NCBI GenBank assembly: GCA_963743705.1
Contig: CAVUQS010000020.1
Coordinates: forward strand, 186,001 to 250,000
From: PALSA-243 sp963743705
GTDB taxonomy: Bacteria > Acidobacteriota > Terriglobia > Bryobacterales > Bryobacteraceae
Direction: 5' to 3'
Length of the DNA stretch: 64,000 nt
Under the pieces are notes generated by a model. The model was given only the letters and a program-made list of their open reading frames with translations. It searched no databases and was not told the origin of the DNA. Below, piece by piece: positions 26,856 through 36,843 of the stretch. A program made the position numbers and the translations under genes. Positions within the stretch are counted from its first letter, which is position 1; each line of letters starts with the position of its first letter.

Positions 26856-28674
26856 TCTCCTAAATCCGATTTCGCCCGACAAGCCCGCCGGCGATAACCT
26901 GCGTTACTCCCCCGTTTACGACAAGATCAAAGAAGCGCGGCGTCAGGACGACGATGCGCCGCAAGGCCTGTGGCAGCACGAGCGCAAGGTAGCTGACTGG
27001 CCACAGGTCATCAAACTCGCCAGCGAAACCCTCGCCACCAAGACCAAGGATCTTCAACTCGCCGCGTGGCTGACGGAGGCCATGCTGAAGCGCGAAGGCA
27101 TCGCCGGCCTGCGCGAGTCGGTGGTGATGATTCAAGGCCTGCTGGAGAACTTTTGGGATACTCTCTATCCGGAACTGGAAGACGGCGACGCCGAATTCCG
27201 CGCCGCGCCGCTGTTGTGGGTCGGCGACCGTCTGGAGATCCCCGCCAAGCAGACTCCGCTGACGAAATCGGGCTACGACTGGTTCCGTTATAAGGAATCG
27301 CGCGCGGTTGGCACGGAAGAGCAGGCCAACGAATCTAACGAGAAGATTGTCGCGCGCGCAGCCGCCATCGCCGAAGGGAAAATCACCCAGGAAGAATTCG
27401 ATAAGGCCTTCGACGAATCTCCCAAGGCATATTACGTCAGCTTGCTGGAAACGCACGATGGCGCGCTCGAAGCGTTGAGCGCCTTGGGCGAGGTTTGCGA
27501 CGCCAAATTCGGCGGCGCTTCGCCTAACTTCGGAACGCTCTCGCGGGCGATTGAGGAAATGCGGCAGACGGCCTACATCCTGCTGCAGAAGAAACGCGAA
27601 AAAGAGCCGGATGACCCGCTCGACGCGCCGGCCGCCGAACCTGAGCCGGCGGAAGAACCGATCTCCGTGGGAACCTACGGCGAAGCCGCTGCGCCCGCGC
27701 GCGCCCCTATCCGCAGAGCAGCGGCCCTTTCAGCCGAACCGGCCGACCGGGACGACGCCATCTCGCGCGTCATCGCGTGCGCCAAATATTTGCGCCAGCA
27801 GGATCCCTATAATCCGGCGCCCTACATGATGCTGCGCGGTCTGCGCTGGGGCGAACTGCGCGCCGGCGGCGATTCTATCGATCAGTTGCTGCTCGCGCCT
27901 CCGTCTTCCGAGATTCGCCAGGCTTTGAAAAGAGCCGCGCTCGAGGCCAACTGGACCGAAGTGCTCGAGACCGCCGAAACCGCCGCCGGCATGGAATGCG
28001 GCCGTGGCTGGCTCGACCTGCAACGCTACGCCGCGCGTGCCTGCTACGAGCTGGGCTCCTACTATTACGCCGTGCGCTTCGCCATCGTCTCCGGGCTGCG
28101 CGGAATTCTGAAGGATTATCCGCAGCTTCTGGACTACACGTTGATGGATGACACGCCGGCGGCCAATGCCGAGACCCTGGCGTGGATCAAAGAGGAAGTG
28201 GTTCCACCGCCCCCTCCCGAACCCGAGGCGGCGCCCGCGCCCGAACCGGCATACGCCCCGCAGCCGATGTACGACCAATCGCCCGTCGAAGCGGCCATGG
28301 ACGCTCCACCGGACGCGTTCGAATTGGCGATCGAGGCCACCAGGCGAGGGCGCCCGCAGGAAGGCATCGAGATACTCATGCGCGAAATGTCGCAAGCGCG
28401 CAGCGGCCGCGCGCGCTTCCAGCGCAAATCGCAACTGGCCCAGCTTTGCGTTTCCGCCGGGCGCCAGGAGATCGCTTCGCCGATTCTGACCGATCTGGCC
28501 GCGGAAATCGAGCGGCGGAAACTGGAGGATTGGGAATCGCCGGATATGATCGCGCATCCGCTGGCGATGCTCTATCAATGCATGGGCAAGGATTCGACGC
28601 CTGAAGAGCGGCAAAAGCTCTATTCGTGGATCTGCCGTCTCGATCCGCTGCAGGCCATGAACGTATCGAGATAG
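26839..28674 (+). CDS. tssA: T6SS cap/assembly protein TssA
   Basis: TssA initiates and caps sheath polymerisation. The 611-aa protein has the ImpA N-terminal domain (NDLLNPISPDKPAGDNLRYS; LWQHERKVADWPQVIKLASE; GLLENFWDTLYPELEDGDAE). A linker rich in Pro/Glu (near residues 455-480, PPPPPEPEAAP) leads to a helical C-terminal part (GRPQEGIEILMREMSQARSG) that probably oligomerises. ATG 26839 is used; it lies within the end of tagJ and the longer frame upstream has no support. tssE follows after 3 bp. Confidence 0.9.
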   Translation: MPLRNDLLNPISPDKPAGDNLRYSPVYDKIKEARRQDDDAPQGLWQHERKVADWPQVIKLASETLATKTKDLQLAAWLTEAMLKREGIAGLRESVVMIQGLLENFWDTLYPELEDGDAEFRAAPLLWVGDRLEIPAKQTPLTKSGYDWFRYKESRAVGTEEQANESNEKIVARAAAIAEGKITQEEFDKAFDESPKAYYVSLLETHDGALEALSALGEVCDAKFGGASPNFGTLSRAIEEMRQTAYILLQKKREKEPDDPLDAPAAEPEPAEEPISVGTYGEAAAPARAPIRRAAALSAEPADRDDAISRVIACAKYLRQQDPYNPAPYMMLRGLRWGELRAGGDSIDQLLLAPPSSEIRQALKRAALEANWTEVLETAETAAGMECGRGWLDLQRYAARACYELGSYYYAVRFAIVSGLRGILKDYPQLLDYTLMDDTPAANAETLAWIKEEVVPPPPPEPEAAPAPEPAYAPQPMYDQSPVEAAMDAPPDAFELAIEATRRGRPQEGIEILMREMSQARSGRARFQRKSQLAQLCVSAGRQEIASPILTDLAAEIERRKLEDWESPDMIAHPLAMLYQCMGKDSTPEERQKLYSWICRLDPLQAMNVSR

Positions 28675-28677
28675 CTT

Positions 28678-29175
28678 ATGCCGCGCTGGGAACAAGAACA
28701 GATCGTCACCCTGTCGTTCCTCGATCGCCTGATCGATCACGATCCCAAGATCGTGTCGGACGGGCCGCCTTCGCGCGCGAAATCGGTGCGCCAGCTGAAA
28801 TCCGCGCTGCGCCGCGATCTCGAATGGCTGCTCAACACGCGGCGGACGCCCACTCCGGCGGGCAGCGAATTCCAGGAAACGTCGGTATCGCTATACAACT
28901 ACGGGCTGGCGGACGTCACCGGCATGGGTTGGGACTCGCAACACGACAAGCTCGAGCTTACGCGCCGGATCGAGCATGCGGTAGCCACGTTCGAGCCGCG
29001 CATTTCGCGCATTAAGGTGGTTTCGCTCGAGGGTCAGTCGAGCGCCAAGCACGTCCTGCGGTTTCAGATCGAGGGCCTGCTGGATATGGACCCGGCGCCC
29101 GAGCTGATCACTTTCGATACACTCCTGCAACTTTCGAGCGGCGAGTATCAGGTGCGGGGAGAGCCCAGTGCGTGA
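28678..29175 (+). CDS. tssE: T6SS baseplate wedge protein TssE (gp25-like)
   Basis: TssE is the gp25-like baseplate protein that seeds the sheath. The 165-aa product has SVRQLKSALRRDLEWLLNTR, SLYNYGLADVTGM and the conserved ELTRRIEHAVATFEPRISRI block containing the E-x-x-R type region of the family. ATG 28678 comes 3 bp after the tssA stop. It overlaps tssF by 8 bp. Confidence 0.93.
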   Translation: MPRWEQEQIVTLSFLDRLIDHDPKIVSDGPPSRAKSVRQLKSALRRDLEWLLNTRRTPTPAGSEFQETSVSLYNYGLADVTGMGWDSQHDKLELTRRIEHAVATFEPRISRIKVVSLEGQSSAKHVLRFQIEGLLDMDPAPELITFDTLLQLSSGEYQVRGEPSA

Positions 29176-31009
29176 CGATCTGCTGCTCTACTACGAGCGG
29201 GAGCTGACGTTCCTCCGCCAGATGGGCGCGGAGTTCGCCGCTAAATATCCGAAAATTGCTTCGCGGCTGATGATCGAGCCGGACAAGTGCGAAGACCCGC
29301 ACGTGGAGCGCATGCTGGAAGCGTTCGCGTTTCTCGCGGCGCGCGTACATCTGAAAATCGACGACGAGTTTCCGGAAATCACGGAAGCGCTGCTCAGCAT
29401 CCTGTATCCGCACTACCTGCGGCCGATCCCGTCGATGTCGATCTCCGAGTTTTTCGTCGATCCCGCGAACGTGAAGCCCGAAAGCGGCCTCAAACTGGAC
29501 CGCGGATCGTTGCTGCGGTCGCGCCCGGTCAATGGCGTTCCGTGCAAGTTCCGCACCTGTTACGACATCACGTTTTGGCCGGTCAACGTGGCCGAAGCCG
29601 AATGGACCACGCCCGATCGCCTCAAGCCACCACTGAAATCCGGAGACGCTTCGGCGGCCGTGCGTCTGACTCTACGCTGCGCCGAAGACGTGATCTTTCC
29701 GAAGCTGTCGCTCTCTTCGCTGCGTTTTTATCTGAGCGGCGAGAGCGCCCTGACGCACGCGCTGTACGAGTTGCTGTGCAACAACTGCATCCAGATCGTG
29801 GTGCGCGACCCCACTCCGAAATCGAAGGTGCCGCCGGTCTGGCTTTCGCCCGACGCTTTACGCCCTGTGGGATTCGCCGAAGACGAAAGCATGCTGCCGT
29901 ATCCGAGGCGCTCCTTTGCGGGCTATGGCCTGCTACAGGAATATTTCTGCTTTCCGCAAAAGTTTTTCTTCCTCGATTTGGGGGAACTCGATCGCGTTTG
30001 CGCCGCTGGCTTCGGCAACACGGCTGAGATCGTTTTCCTGATTTCTCCGTTCGAGCGTAATGACCGCCGCCAGGCGCTCGAATTGGGCGTGAACGCCAAG
30101 ACGTTCCGGCTGAATTGCTCGCCCATCGTGAACCTGTTTCCGCAAACCGCCGAGCCAATCTTGTTGAGCCACCGGAAGTACGAATACCCTGTTGTTCCCG
30201 ACGTGACGAGACGCAACGCGCTCGAGGTCTTCGAGATTTCCGAAGTCGTCGGCGCCAACGCTCAAAGCGCCGAAGTGGCGCGCTTCGAGCCCTTCTATTC
30301 CTTCCGTCACGGGCAGAGCCGGACCAACGTGAAAGCCTTCTGGCACGGCGCGCGGCGCGAATCCGGCGTGCGGGACGACAACGGAACGGAAATTTACCTC
30401 TCGCTGGTCGATCTGTCCGGCCGCCCGGTGGAAGCCGACGTCGATGCGCTCACCGTGCGTACCATCTGCTCCAATCGCGATCTTCCCTCGCGTCTGCCGT
30501 TTGGCAATGAATTGGGCGATTTCGAGGTGGAAAGCCCGGTGCCCATCAAGCGCGTGGTGTCGCTGATCAAGCCCACCGACGCTCTGCGGCCTCCGGTGGG
30601 GAAAGACTCGCTGTGGCGTCTGATCTCGCAGCTTTCCTTGAATTACCTTTCGCTGGTGGGCGAAGGGCGCGAGGCATTCCAGGAATTGTTGCGCCTCTAC
30701 AACTTCACCCGCTCCTCGTATTCGGAGAAGCAAATTGACGGCCTGACGGCGCTTTCGAGCAGCCGCCACTTCGCGCGCGTGGTTTCCGAAGACGGCGTGA
30801 CGTTTGCGCGCGGCACCCAGGTGGAAATGGAATTTGACGAAGAGCAGTTCACCGGCGCGGGCGTCTATCTTTTCGCGGCGGTGATCGAGCATTTTCTGGG
30901 CTTATACGTATCGATGAACAGCTTTAGCCAGCTTCGCGTGCGTACGCGCCAGAGAAAGGAGGTCATACGGCAATGGCCGCCGCGGGCGGGCAGGAAAGTG
31001 TTGATGTAA
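29168..31009 (+). CDS. tssF: T6SS baseplate protein TssF
   Basis: TssF forms baseplate wedges with TssE, TssG and TssK. The 613-aa length is normal. The N-terminus has the family signature YYERELTFLRQMGAEFAAKY followed by DPHVERMLEAFAFLAARVHL and LLSILYPHYLRPIPSM. The start is GTG 29168, inside the end of tssE, giving MRDDLLLYYEREL. The last 37 bp overlap tssG. Confidence 0.95.
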   Translation: MRDDLLLYYERELTFLRQMGAEFAAKYPKIASRLMIEPDKCEDPHVERMLEAFAFLAARVHLKIDDEFPEITEALLSILYPHYLRPIPSMSISEFFVDPANVKPESGLKLDRGSLLRSRPVNGVPCKFRTCYDITFWPVNVAEAEWTTPDRLKPPLKSGDASAAVRLTLRCAEDVIFPKLSLSSLRFYLSGESALTHALYELLCNNCIQIVVRDPTPKSKVPPVWLSPDALRPVGFAEDESMLPYPRRSFAGYGLLQEYFCFPQKFFFLDLGELDRVCAAGFGNTAEIVFLISPFERNDRRQALELGVNAKTFRLNCSPIVNLFPQTAEPILLSHRKYEYPVVPDVTRRNALEVFEISEVVGANAQSAEVARFEPFYSFRHGQSRTNVKAFWHGARRESGVRDDNGTEIYLSLVDLSGRPVEADVDALTVRTICSNRDLPSRLPFGNELGDFEVESPVPIKRVVSLIKPTDALRPPVGKDSLWRLISQLSLNYLSLVGEGREAFQELLRLYNFTRSSYSEKQIDGLTALSSSRHFARVVSEDGVTFARGTQVEMEFDEEQFTGAGVYLFAAVIEHFLGLYVSMNSFSQLRVRTRQRKEVIRQWPPRAGRKVLM

Positions 31010-31995
31010 CGCTCTGGCCTATTTCCGAAATGCTCGACCGCGAGCCCTTCCGGTTCGAGTTTTTTCAGGCCGTGCGCCTTTTACAAAGGATGTATAAGGA
31101 GCGCGGCGTCGCGGGCAGGTTCAACAACCCGCACGAGGAAGTAGTGCGCTTCGGCACGCACTCCAGCGTCTCCTTTCCGGCGAGCGCGATCCAATCGCTC
31201 GACCGGTCGCAGCTACCCGCGCTGATGCGCGTGAATTTCATGGGCCTCACCGGCCCCTCGGGCGTGCTGCCGCTGCCTTATTCCGATCTGGTCAACGAGC
31301 GTCTGCGTGCGCGCGATTCGTCGATGCGGGATTTCTTCGACATCTTCAACCACCGCATCATTTCCCTGTTCTGCCTGGCGTTCGAGAAATACCGGTTTTC
31401 GATTCCCTATGAGCGCGGCGAGCGTGACCTGTTCTCGCGCCACGTTTTGGCATTGATCGGCTTGGGGACGCCCGGCCTGCACAACCGCCAGGACGTGCCT
31501 GACGATTCGCTGCTCTTTTACAGCGGATTGCTGGCGCTGCATCCGCGTTCCGCGGTAGCGTTGCGGCAGACCCTGATGGATTATTTCGGTGTGCCGGTGG
31601 AAGTGAACCAGTTCGTCGGCGTGTGGCGTCCGGTGGAAATGGAATCGCAGTGTTCGCTTGGCGAGGGATCGTCTTATTCGGAGCGCCTCGGCCTGGGCGC
31701 GGTGGTCGGCGATGAAGTTTGGGACCAGCAATCGCGCGTGCGCATTCGCCTGGGGCCGTTGACGATCGCGCAGTATAACGATTTCCTGCCCGGCGGCGAG
31801 GCGAACCAACGAATCCGCGCCATCACCAGCTTTTTCGGCGGAAATGAGTACGATATGGAGTTGCAGTTGATCCTGAAGAGGAGTGACGTCCCCCCGTGCG
31901 AGCTGAATGCCGAGGGCCCGCAATTGGGTTGGACGAGTTGGGTGAAATCGGGTGAGTTTGACCGGGATCCGGGAGAGACGATTCTGGAATTGTGA
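30973..31995 (+). CDS. tssG: T6SS baseplate protein TssG
   Basis: TssG completes the TssE-F-G wedge. The 340-aa product contains REPFRFEFFQAVRLLQRMYK, VRFGTHSSVSFPASAIQSLD, the conserved FMGLTGPSGVLPLPYSDLV and DFFDIFNHRIISLFCLAFEK. ATG 30973 follows AGAAAGGAGG and lies inside tssF. A 64-bp gap separates it from clpV. Confidence 0.95.
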   Translation: MAAAGGQESVDVTLWPISEMLDREPFRFEFFQAVRLLQRMYKERGVAGRFNNPHEEVVRFGTHSSVSFPASAIQSLDRSQLPALMRVNFMGLTGPSGVLPLPYSDLVNERLRARDSSMRDFFDIFNHRIISLFCLAFEKYRFSIPYERGERDLFSRHVLALIGLGTPGLHNRQDVPDDSLLFYSGLLALHPRSAVALRQTLMDYFGVPVEVNQFVGVWRPVEMESQCSLGEGSSYSERLGLGAVVGDEVWDQQSRVRIRLGPLTIAQYNDFLPGGEANQRIRAITSFFGGNEYDMELQLILKRSDVPPCELNAEGPQLGWTSWVKSGEFDRDPGETILEL

Positions 31996-32059
31996 GCCTT
32001 AAATTTAAACGAGAGGCGCGGAGAACATTCTTGCGCCCATTACTCTGGGAGCTAATTCT

Positions 32060-34777
32060 ATGCCGGTGACTTTAAAAGCTATCGTATCGAAGCTGAATGA
32101 CACTACCCGCAAAGCGCTGGAAGACGCAGCCGGCCTTTGCCTCGCAAGGACGCATTATGACGTCGAGATTGAGCACTTTCTGATGAAGCTGCTCGATTCC
32201 ACGGAGTCGGATTTCGCCCGGATACTCAAGCAATTTGGCGTGGATAAATCGCGCCTGGCGGCTGAGCTTACGCGCAGCCTCGACAAGCTCAAGACGGGGA
32301 ACGCGCGCACGCCGTCCTTTAGCCCGTCGCTGCACCGCATGTTGACCGAAGGCTGGACCATCGGCTCGCTGGAGTTCGGCGCTGGGCAGGTGCGCACTGG
32401 TTTCGCGGCGCTCGCGCTGGTGGCCGACGAAGAGCTTTCGCGCATTGTGCGCGACGTCAGCAAAGAGATGCAGAAGATCGAGCCGGAAGCGTTGCGCAAG
32501 CAACTGCCGGCTTTGATGGAAGATTCCTTCGAAAGCGCCCACGATCTGGCTCCGGCCGCGGGCCCTGGCTCGCCTCCGGGCGCTCCGGGCGCGCCCAAAG
32601 TAGGTGGCAAGACGCCCAACCTCGATCAATTCACCGTCAATCTGACGGAGAACGCCAAGAAGGGCAAGATCGATAATGTGCTGGGCCGCGATTTCGAGAT
32701 CCGTCAAATCGTCGATATCCTGATGCGGCGGCGGCAGAACAACCCCATCCTCACCGGCGAAGCGGGCGTCGGAAAAACCGCGGTGGTGGAAGGCTTCGCC
32801 ATGCGCATTGCCAATGGCGACGTGCCGCCTTCGCTGCGCAATGTCACGCTGCGATCGCTCGATCTGGCGCTGTTACAGGCCGGCGCGGGCATCAAGGGCG
32901 AGTTCGAGAACCGGCTGAAGGGCTTGATCGAGGAAGTGAAGAATTCGCCCTCGCCAATCATTCTCTTTATCGACGAAGCGCACACTATGATCGGCGCAGG
33001 CGGACAGGCCGGTCAGAACGACGCTGCGAATCTGTTGAAACCGGCTCTGGCGCGCGGGGAACTGCGCACCATCGCGGCCACGACATGGTCCGAATACAAG
33101 AAATATTTCGAAAAGGATCCCGCTCTGGCGCGCCGCTTCCAGGTGATCAAGGTCGAGGAGCCTACCGAAGCCAAATGCCAGATCATGTTGCGCGGCGTGG
33201 TTCCGGCTCTCGAAAAGCATCACACGGTCCGCATTCTGGACGAAGGCTTAAACGCGGCCGTCAGGCTCTCGCACCGCTATCTGCCGGATCGCCAGCTGCC
33301 GGATAAAGCCGTAAGCGTGCTCGATACCGCATGCGCGCGTCTTTCGCTCGGACAGAACACAATTCCGCCGGCAATTGAAGACGCCACGCGTGAAATTGAC
33401 GATTGCACGGTTCAATTGCGCGTACTCGAGCGCGAATCGGCGTTGGGCGCCGATCATGCCGAGCGCATCGGCATCATCGGAAAGCAGAAAGTTGCCGCCG
33501 AAGCGCACCATGCCGAATTGACGGCGAAATGGGAAAAGGAACGCGATCTCGTCACGCGCATCCGCGAGGTGCGCGGCAAGCTGGAAGGCGCAGGACAGGC
33601 GCAGGCTCAAGCGGCAGGCGCTTCCGCAACCGCCCCGGCCCCGGAAGCGTCAGCAACGCCTGCAGCTACTCCGGCAGCGCCCGCGCCGACTCCGGAGGCC
33701 CTGCGCGCCGAGCTTACGGCGCTCAACGCCGAGTTGGAAGCCCATCAGGGCGAGACGCCTCTCATGCGCGTCTGCGTCGACGCTCATATCGTCGGCGACG
33801 TGGTTTCCGCCTGGACCGGCATCCCGATTGGCAACATGCTCAAGGACGAGGTAGAGACCGTGCTTGCGCTCGAAAAGCACCTCGGCCGCCGCGTCATCGG
33901 GCAGGATCACGCGCTGCACATGATCAGTGAGCGCATCCGCACTTCGAAGGCGAGCCTGGAAGATCCGTCGAAGCCGATCGGCGTGTTCATGCTGGTTGGC
34001 CCCAGCGGCGTCGGCAAAACGGAGACCGCGCTCACTCTCGCCCACATGCTCTACGGCGGCGAGCGCAATCTGATCACGATCAATATGTCGGAGTTCCAGG
34101 AAGCGCACACGGTCTCTACCCTGAAGGGTTCGCCTCCCGGATACGTCGGCTACGGAGAAGGCGGCGTGCTTACGGAGGCCGTGCGGCGGCGTCCGTATTC
34201 GGTGGTGTTGCTGGATGAAGTGGAAAAGGCGCATCCCGACGTGCTCGAGCTGTTCTTCCAGGTGTTCGACAAAGGCATGATGGAAGACGGCGAAGGCCGC
34301 GAGATCGATTTCAAAAACACGATCATCATCCTCACCTCGAACGCCGGCACCGATACGCTGATGAAGCTCACGGCCGATCCCGAGACCATGCCCAGCGATC
34401 AGGGCCTGGTGAAGGCGCTCAAGCCGGAATTGGACAAGATCTTCAAGCCCGCGTTTCTCGGCCGTCTGGTGATCATTCCTTACTTCCCCATCCGCGACGA
34501 AGCCCTGAAGCAGATCGTGCGGCTGAAGGTCGGGAAGATTCAGCGGCGGTTGATGGACACTCACAAGATCGCGCTCACGCACGACGAAGCGCTGGTCGAC
34601 GAAGTAGCGCGCCGGTGTACGGAAGTGGAAAGCGGCGCGCGCAACGTCGATAACATCCTGACCAATACCATGCTGCCCGAGGTCTCGCGGCAAATTCTCG
34701 GCCGCATGGCGGAGCGCCAGAAAATGGCGCCCATCCACGTCGGCGTTGGGGCGGACGGTTCGTTCACATATAACTAG
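32060..34777 (+). CDS. tssH: T6SS sheath-recycling ATPase ClpV (TssH)
   Basis: ClpV is the AAA+ unfoldase that disassembles contracted TssB/TssC sheath. The 905-aa protein has the ClpN repeats (residues 1-160), first AAA with GEAGVGKTAVVEG (about 233-245) and ILFIDEAHTM, and second AAA with GPSGVGKTETAL (about 648-660) and SVVLLDEVEKAHPD, and a ClpB-type D2-small C-terminus. The middle domain is interrupted by an Ala/Pro/Thr-rich stretch at about 510-550 (base positions 33590-33700), which is unusual. ATG 32060 is clear, with GGGAGC upstream. Confidence 0.95.
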   Translation: MPVTLKAIVSKLNDTTRKALEDAAGLCLARTHYDVEIEHFLMKLLDSTESDFARILKQFGVDKSRLAAELTRSLDKLKTGNARTPSFSPSLHRMLTEGWTIGSLEFGAGQVRTGFAALALVADEELSRIVRDVSKEMQKIEPEALRKQLPALMEDSFESAHDLAPAAGPGSPPGAPGAPKVGGKTPNLDQFTVNLTENAKKGKIDNVLGRDFEIRQIVDILMRRRQNNPILTGEAGVGKTAVVEGFAMRIANGDVPPSLRNVTLRSLDLALLQAGAGIKGEFENRLKGLIEEVKNSPSPIILFIDEAHTMIGAGGQAGQNDAANLLKPALARGELRTIAATTWSEYKKYFEKDPALARRFQVIKVEEPTEAKCQIMLRGVVPALEKHHTVRILDEGLNAAVRLSHRYLPDRQLPDKAVSVLDTACARLSLGQNTIPPAIEDATREIDDCTVQLRVLERESALGADHAERIGIIGKQKVAAEAHHAELTAKWEKERDLVTRIREVRGKLEGAGQAQAQAAGASATAPAPEASATPAATPAAPAPTPEALRAELTALNAELEAHQGETPLMRVCVDAHIVGDVVSAWTGIPIGNMLKDEVETVLALEKHLGRRVIGQDHALHMISERIRTSKASLEDPSKPIGVFMLVGPSGVGKTETALTLAHMLYGGERNLITINMSEFQEAHTVSTLKGSPPGYVGYGEGGVLTEAVRRRPYSVVLLDEVEKAHPDVLELFFQVFDKGMMEDGEGREIDFKNTIIILTSNAGTDTLMKLTADPETMPSDQGLVKALKPELDKIFKPAFLGRLVIIPYFPIRDEALKQIVRLKVGKIQRRLMDTHKIALTHDEALVDEVARRCTEVESGARNVDNILTNTMLPEVSRQILGRMAERQKMAPIHVGVGADGSFTYN

Positions 34778-34808
34778 GCCATAGCAGCCAGATCATCGGA
34801 GGAACGTA

Positions 34809-36842
34809 ATGTTCTCAGACGAAAACCGGCCCATTCAGTTCACGACGCCATTGGGAAAAGACAAGCTGCTGGTCACCGGCTTTTCCGGCCGCGAGATGGT
34901 CTCCGGCTTGTTCCGCTATTACGTGGAAGCCGTCACCGAAGACCGGGACCCGATCGCGTTCGAACAGTTGTTGGGGCAAAAGGTCACGGTAGCCGTCGTG
35001 GCCACGGGGGGCACGCGGTACTTTAACGGCATGGTCACCGGCGTCACCCAACGCGTGCGTGAAGAGGTCTTCACTCAGTACGGGTTGGAACTTGCGCCAA
35101 CGATGTGGAAGTTGACGCGCAATACCAATAGCGTCATCTATCAGCAGCAAAGCGTGGTGGATATTCTGAAGGCCGTGTTTAGCGGCTATGAAGTGGATTT
35201 TACGAAGTTGGGCACTTACCAGCCGCGCGAATATTGCGTGCAGTATCGCGAAACCGACTTCAACTTCGCCAGCCGGCTGATGGAAGAAGAAGGCATCTTC
35301 TACTTCTTCGAACATACTTCCTCCACGCACAAAATGATTCTGGGAGACTCGCCGCAAGCGTTCGCCGCCATTGCGTATCAGCCGGACGTGATCTATGAAA
35401 CGGCGGCGGGAGGCGGGCGCCCGGAAGACCGCATTCTGGCTTGGGAAAAGGCGCAGGATCTTCGCTCGGGCAAGAGCACCCTATGGGATTACAAGTTCGA
35501 GATGCCCACGAAGAACTGCGAGGCGGTCGCCCAAACGCTCGAAACTGTCCAGGCCGGAACCATTACGCACAAACTGAACGCCGGAACCAACAGCGCGTGG
35601 GAACTCTACGACTATCCGGGCGCGTACGCCAAGCGGTTCGATGGCATCGATAAATCGGGCGGCGACCAGGCCAGCAATCTCCAGAAAATCTTCGACGATA
35701 ATACGCGGACGGTCAAGCTTCGCATGGAGGCGGAAACCGCCGGCGCCATGACGATTCTCGGGCAAGGCGTGCATACGGCGTTTACGCCCGGCTACACCTT
35801 CAATTTGACCCGCCATTTCACCGATAACGGCGAGTATTCGCTGCTTGCCGTGGAACACGAAGCGCGGCAATCGCTGGGCCAGGACGAAGATTTTCGATAC
35901 CACAACAGTTTCCGGGCGATTCCAGGCGCATTGCCGTACCGGCCGCCCAGGATCACTGCCGAACCCTTCGTCCACGGTCCGCAAACCGCGGTTGTGGTTG
36001 GTCCGTCGGGCGAGGAGATCTTCACGGACAAATACGGTCGCGTCAAGGTGCAATTTCCGTGGGACAGGAAGGGACAAAAGGACGCCACCAGTTCCTGCTG
36101 GCTGCGAGTCGCTACCCACTGGGCCGGAAAGCAATGGGGCGCGGTGCATATTCCCCGCATCGGGCAGGAAGTGATCGTCGGGTTTCTCGAAGGCGATCCG
36201 GATCAGCCCATCATCATCGGCAGCGTCTACAACGCCGACAACATGGCGCCTTGGACTCTCCCGGACAACAAGACGCAGAGCGGCATCAAGAGCCGTAGTT
36301 CGAAAAGCGGCGGCTCGGCCAACTACAACGAGGTCTTCTTCGAGGACAAGATGGGCGCCGAAATGCTGCGCATCCACGCCGAAAAAGATCAAATGCACGA
36401 GGTCGAAAACGACGACGCGCAGTGGGTGGGGCACGACCGCACCACCAAGATCGACAATGACGAAACACGGACCGTGAAGGGCAAACAGACCATCACGATC
36501 ACCGGAGACCAGACCCTCGAGATCACGCAAGGCAACCAGACCAATACCATCGACCAGGGCAATCAGTCGACCACCCTCAAGATGGGGAATCAAGATACCG
36601 AACTCAAGATGGGCAACCAGTCGACGAAGGTCGACCTCGGTACGATCAGCATGGAGGCCATGCAGTCGATTACGCTCAAAGTAGGGCAGAGCAAGATTAC
36701 GATCGACCAGATGGGGATTACACTCGAAGGCATGATGATCAAAGTGAACGCGCAGATTCAATATCAGGAGCAGGCGGTAATGATCCAAAGCCAGGCCAGC
36801 GGCATGATGCAGATTCAGGGCGCGATCACGATGATTAACTGA
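34809..36842 (+). CDS. vgrG: T6SS spike protein VgrG (TssI)
   Basis: VgrG trimers cap the Hcp tube and carry effectors. The 677-aa protein begins ENRPIQFTTPLGKDKLLVTG and has the phage gp27-like domain (FNFASRLMEEEGIFYFFEHT), the OB-fold gp5 domain (DKYGRVKVQFPWDRKG; WAGKQWGAVHIPRIGQEVIV) and a C-terminal gp5-like beta-helix with repeats such as GNQTNTIDQGNQSTTLKMGN. There is no extra C-terminal toxin domain, so it is structural rather than an evolved VgrG. ATG 34809 follows GGAGGAACGTA. The DUF6931-like gene starts 1 bp after its stop. Confidence 0.96.
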   Translation: MFSDENRPIQFTTPLGKDKLLVTGFSGREMVSGLFRYYVEAVTEDRDPIAFEQLLGQKVTVAVVATGGTRYFNGMVTGVTQRVREEVFTQYGLELAPTMWKLTRNTNSVIYQQQSVVDILKAVFSGYEVDFTKLGTYQPREYCVQYRETDFNFASRLMEEEGIFYFFEHTSSTHKMILGDSPQAFAAIAYQPDVIYETAAGGGRPEDRILAWEKAQDLRSGKSTLWDYKFEMPTKNCEAVAQTLETVQAGTITHKLNAGTNSAWELYDYPGAYAKRFDGIDKSGGDQASNLQKIFDDNTRTVKLRMEAETAGAMTILGQGVHTAFTPGYTFNLTRHFTDNGEYSLLAVEHEARQSLGQDEDFRYHNSFRAIPGALPYRPPRITAEPFVHGPQTAVVVGPSGEEIFTDKYGRVKVQFPWDRKGQKDATSSCWLRVATHWAGKQWGAVHIPRIGQEVIVGFLEGDPDQPIIIGSVYNADNMAPWTLPDNKTQSGIKSRSSKSGGSANYNEVFFEDKMGAEMLRIHAEKDQMHEVENDDAQWVGHDRTTKIDNDETRTVKGKQTITITGDQTLEITQGNQTNTIDQGNQSTTLKMGNQDTELKMGNQSTKVDLGTISMEAMQSITLKVGQSKITIDQMGITLEGMMIKVNAQIQYQEQAVMIQSQASGMMQIQGAITMIN

Positions 36843-36843
36843 T

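Noticed and set aside
35481..36788. 435-aa minus-strand frame within vgrG
   Set aside because: VgrG is clearly coding on the plus strand; the antisense frame has no domain or ribosome site.
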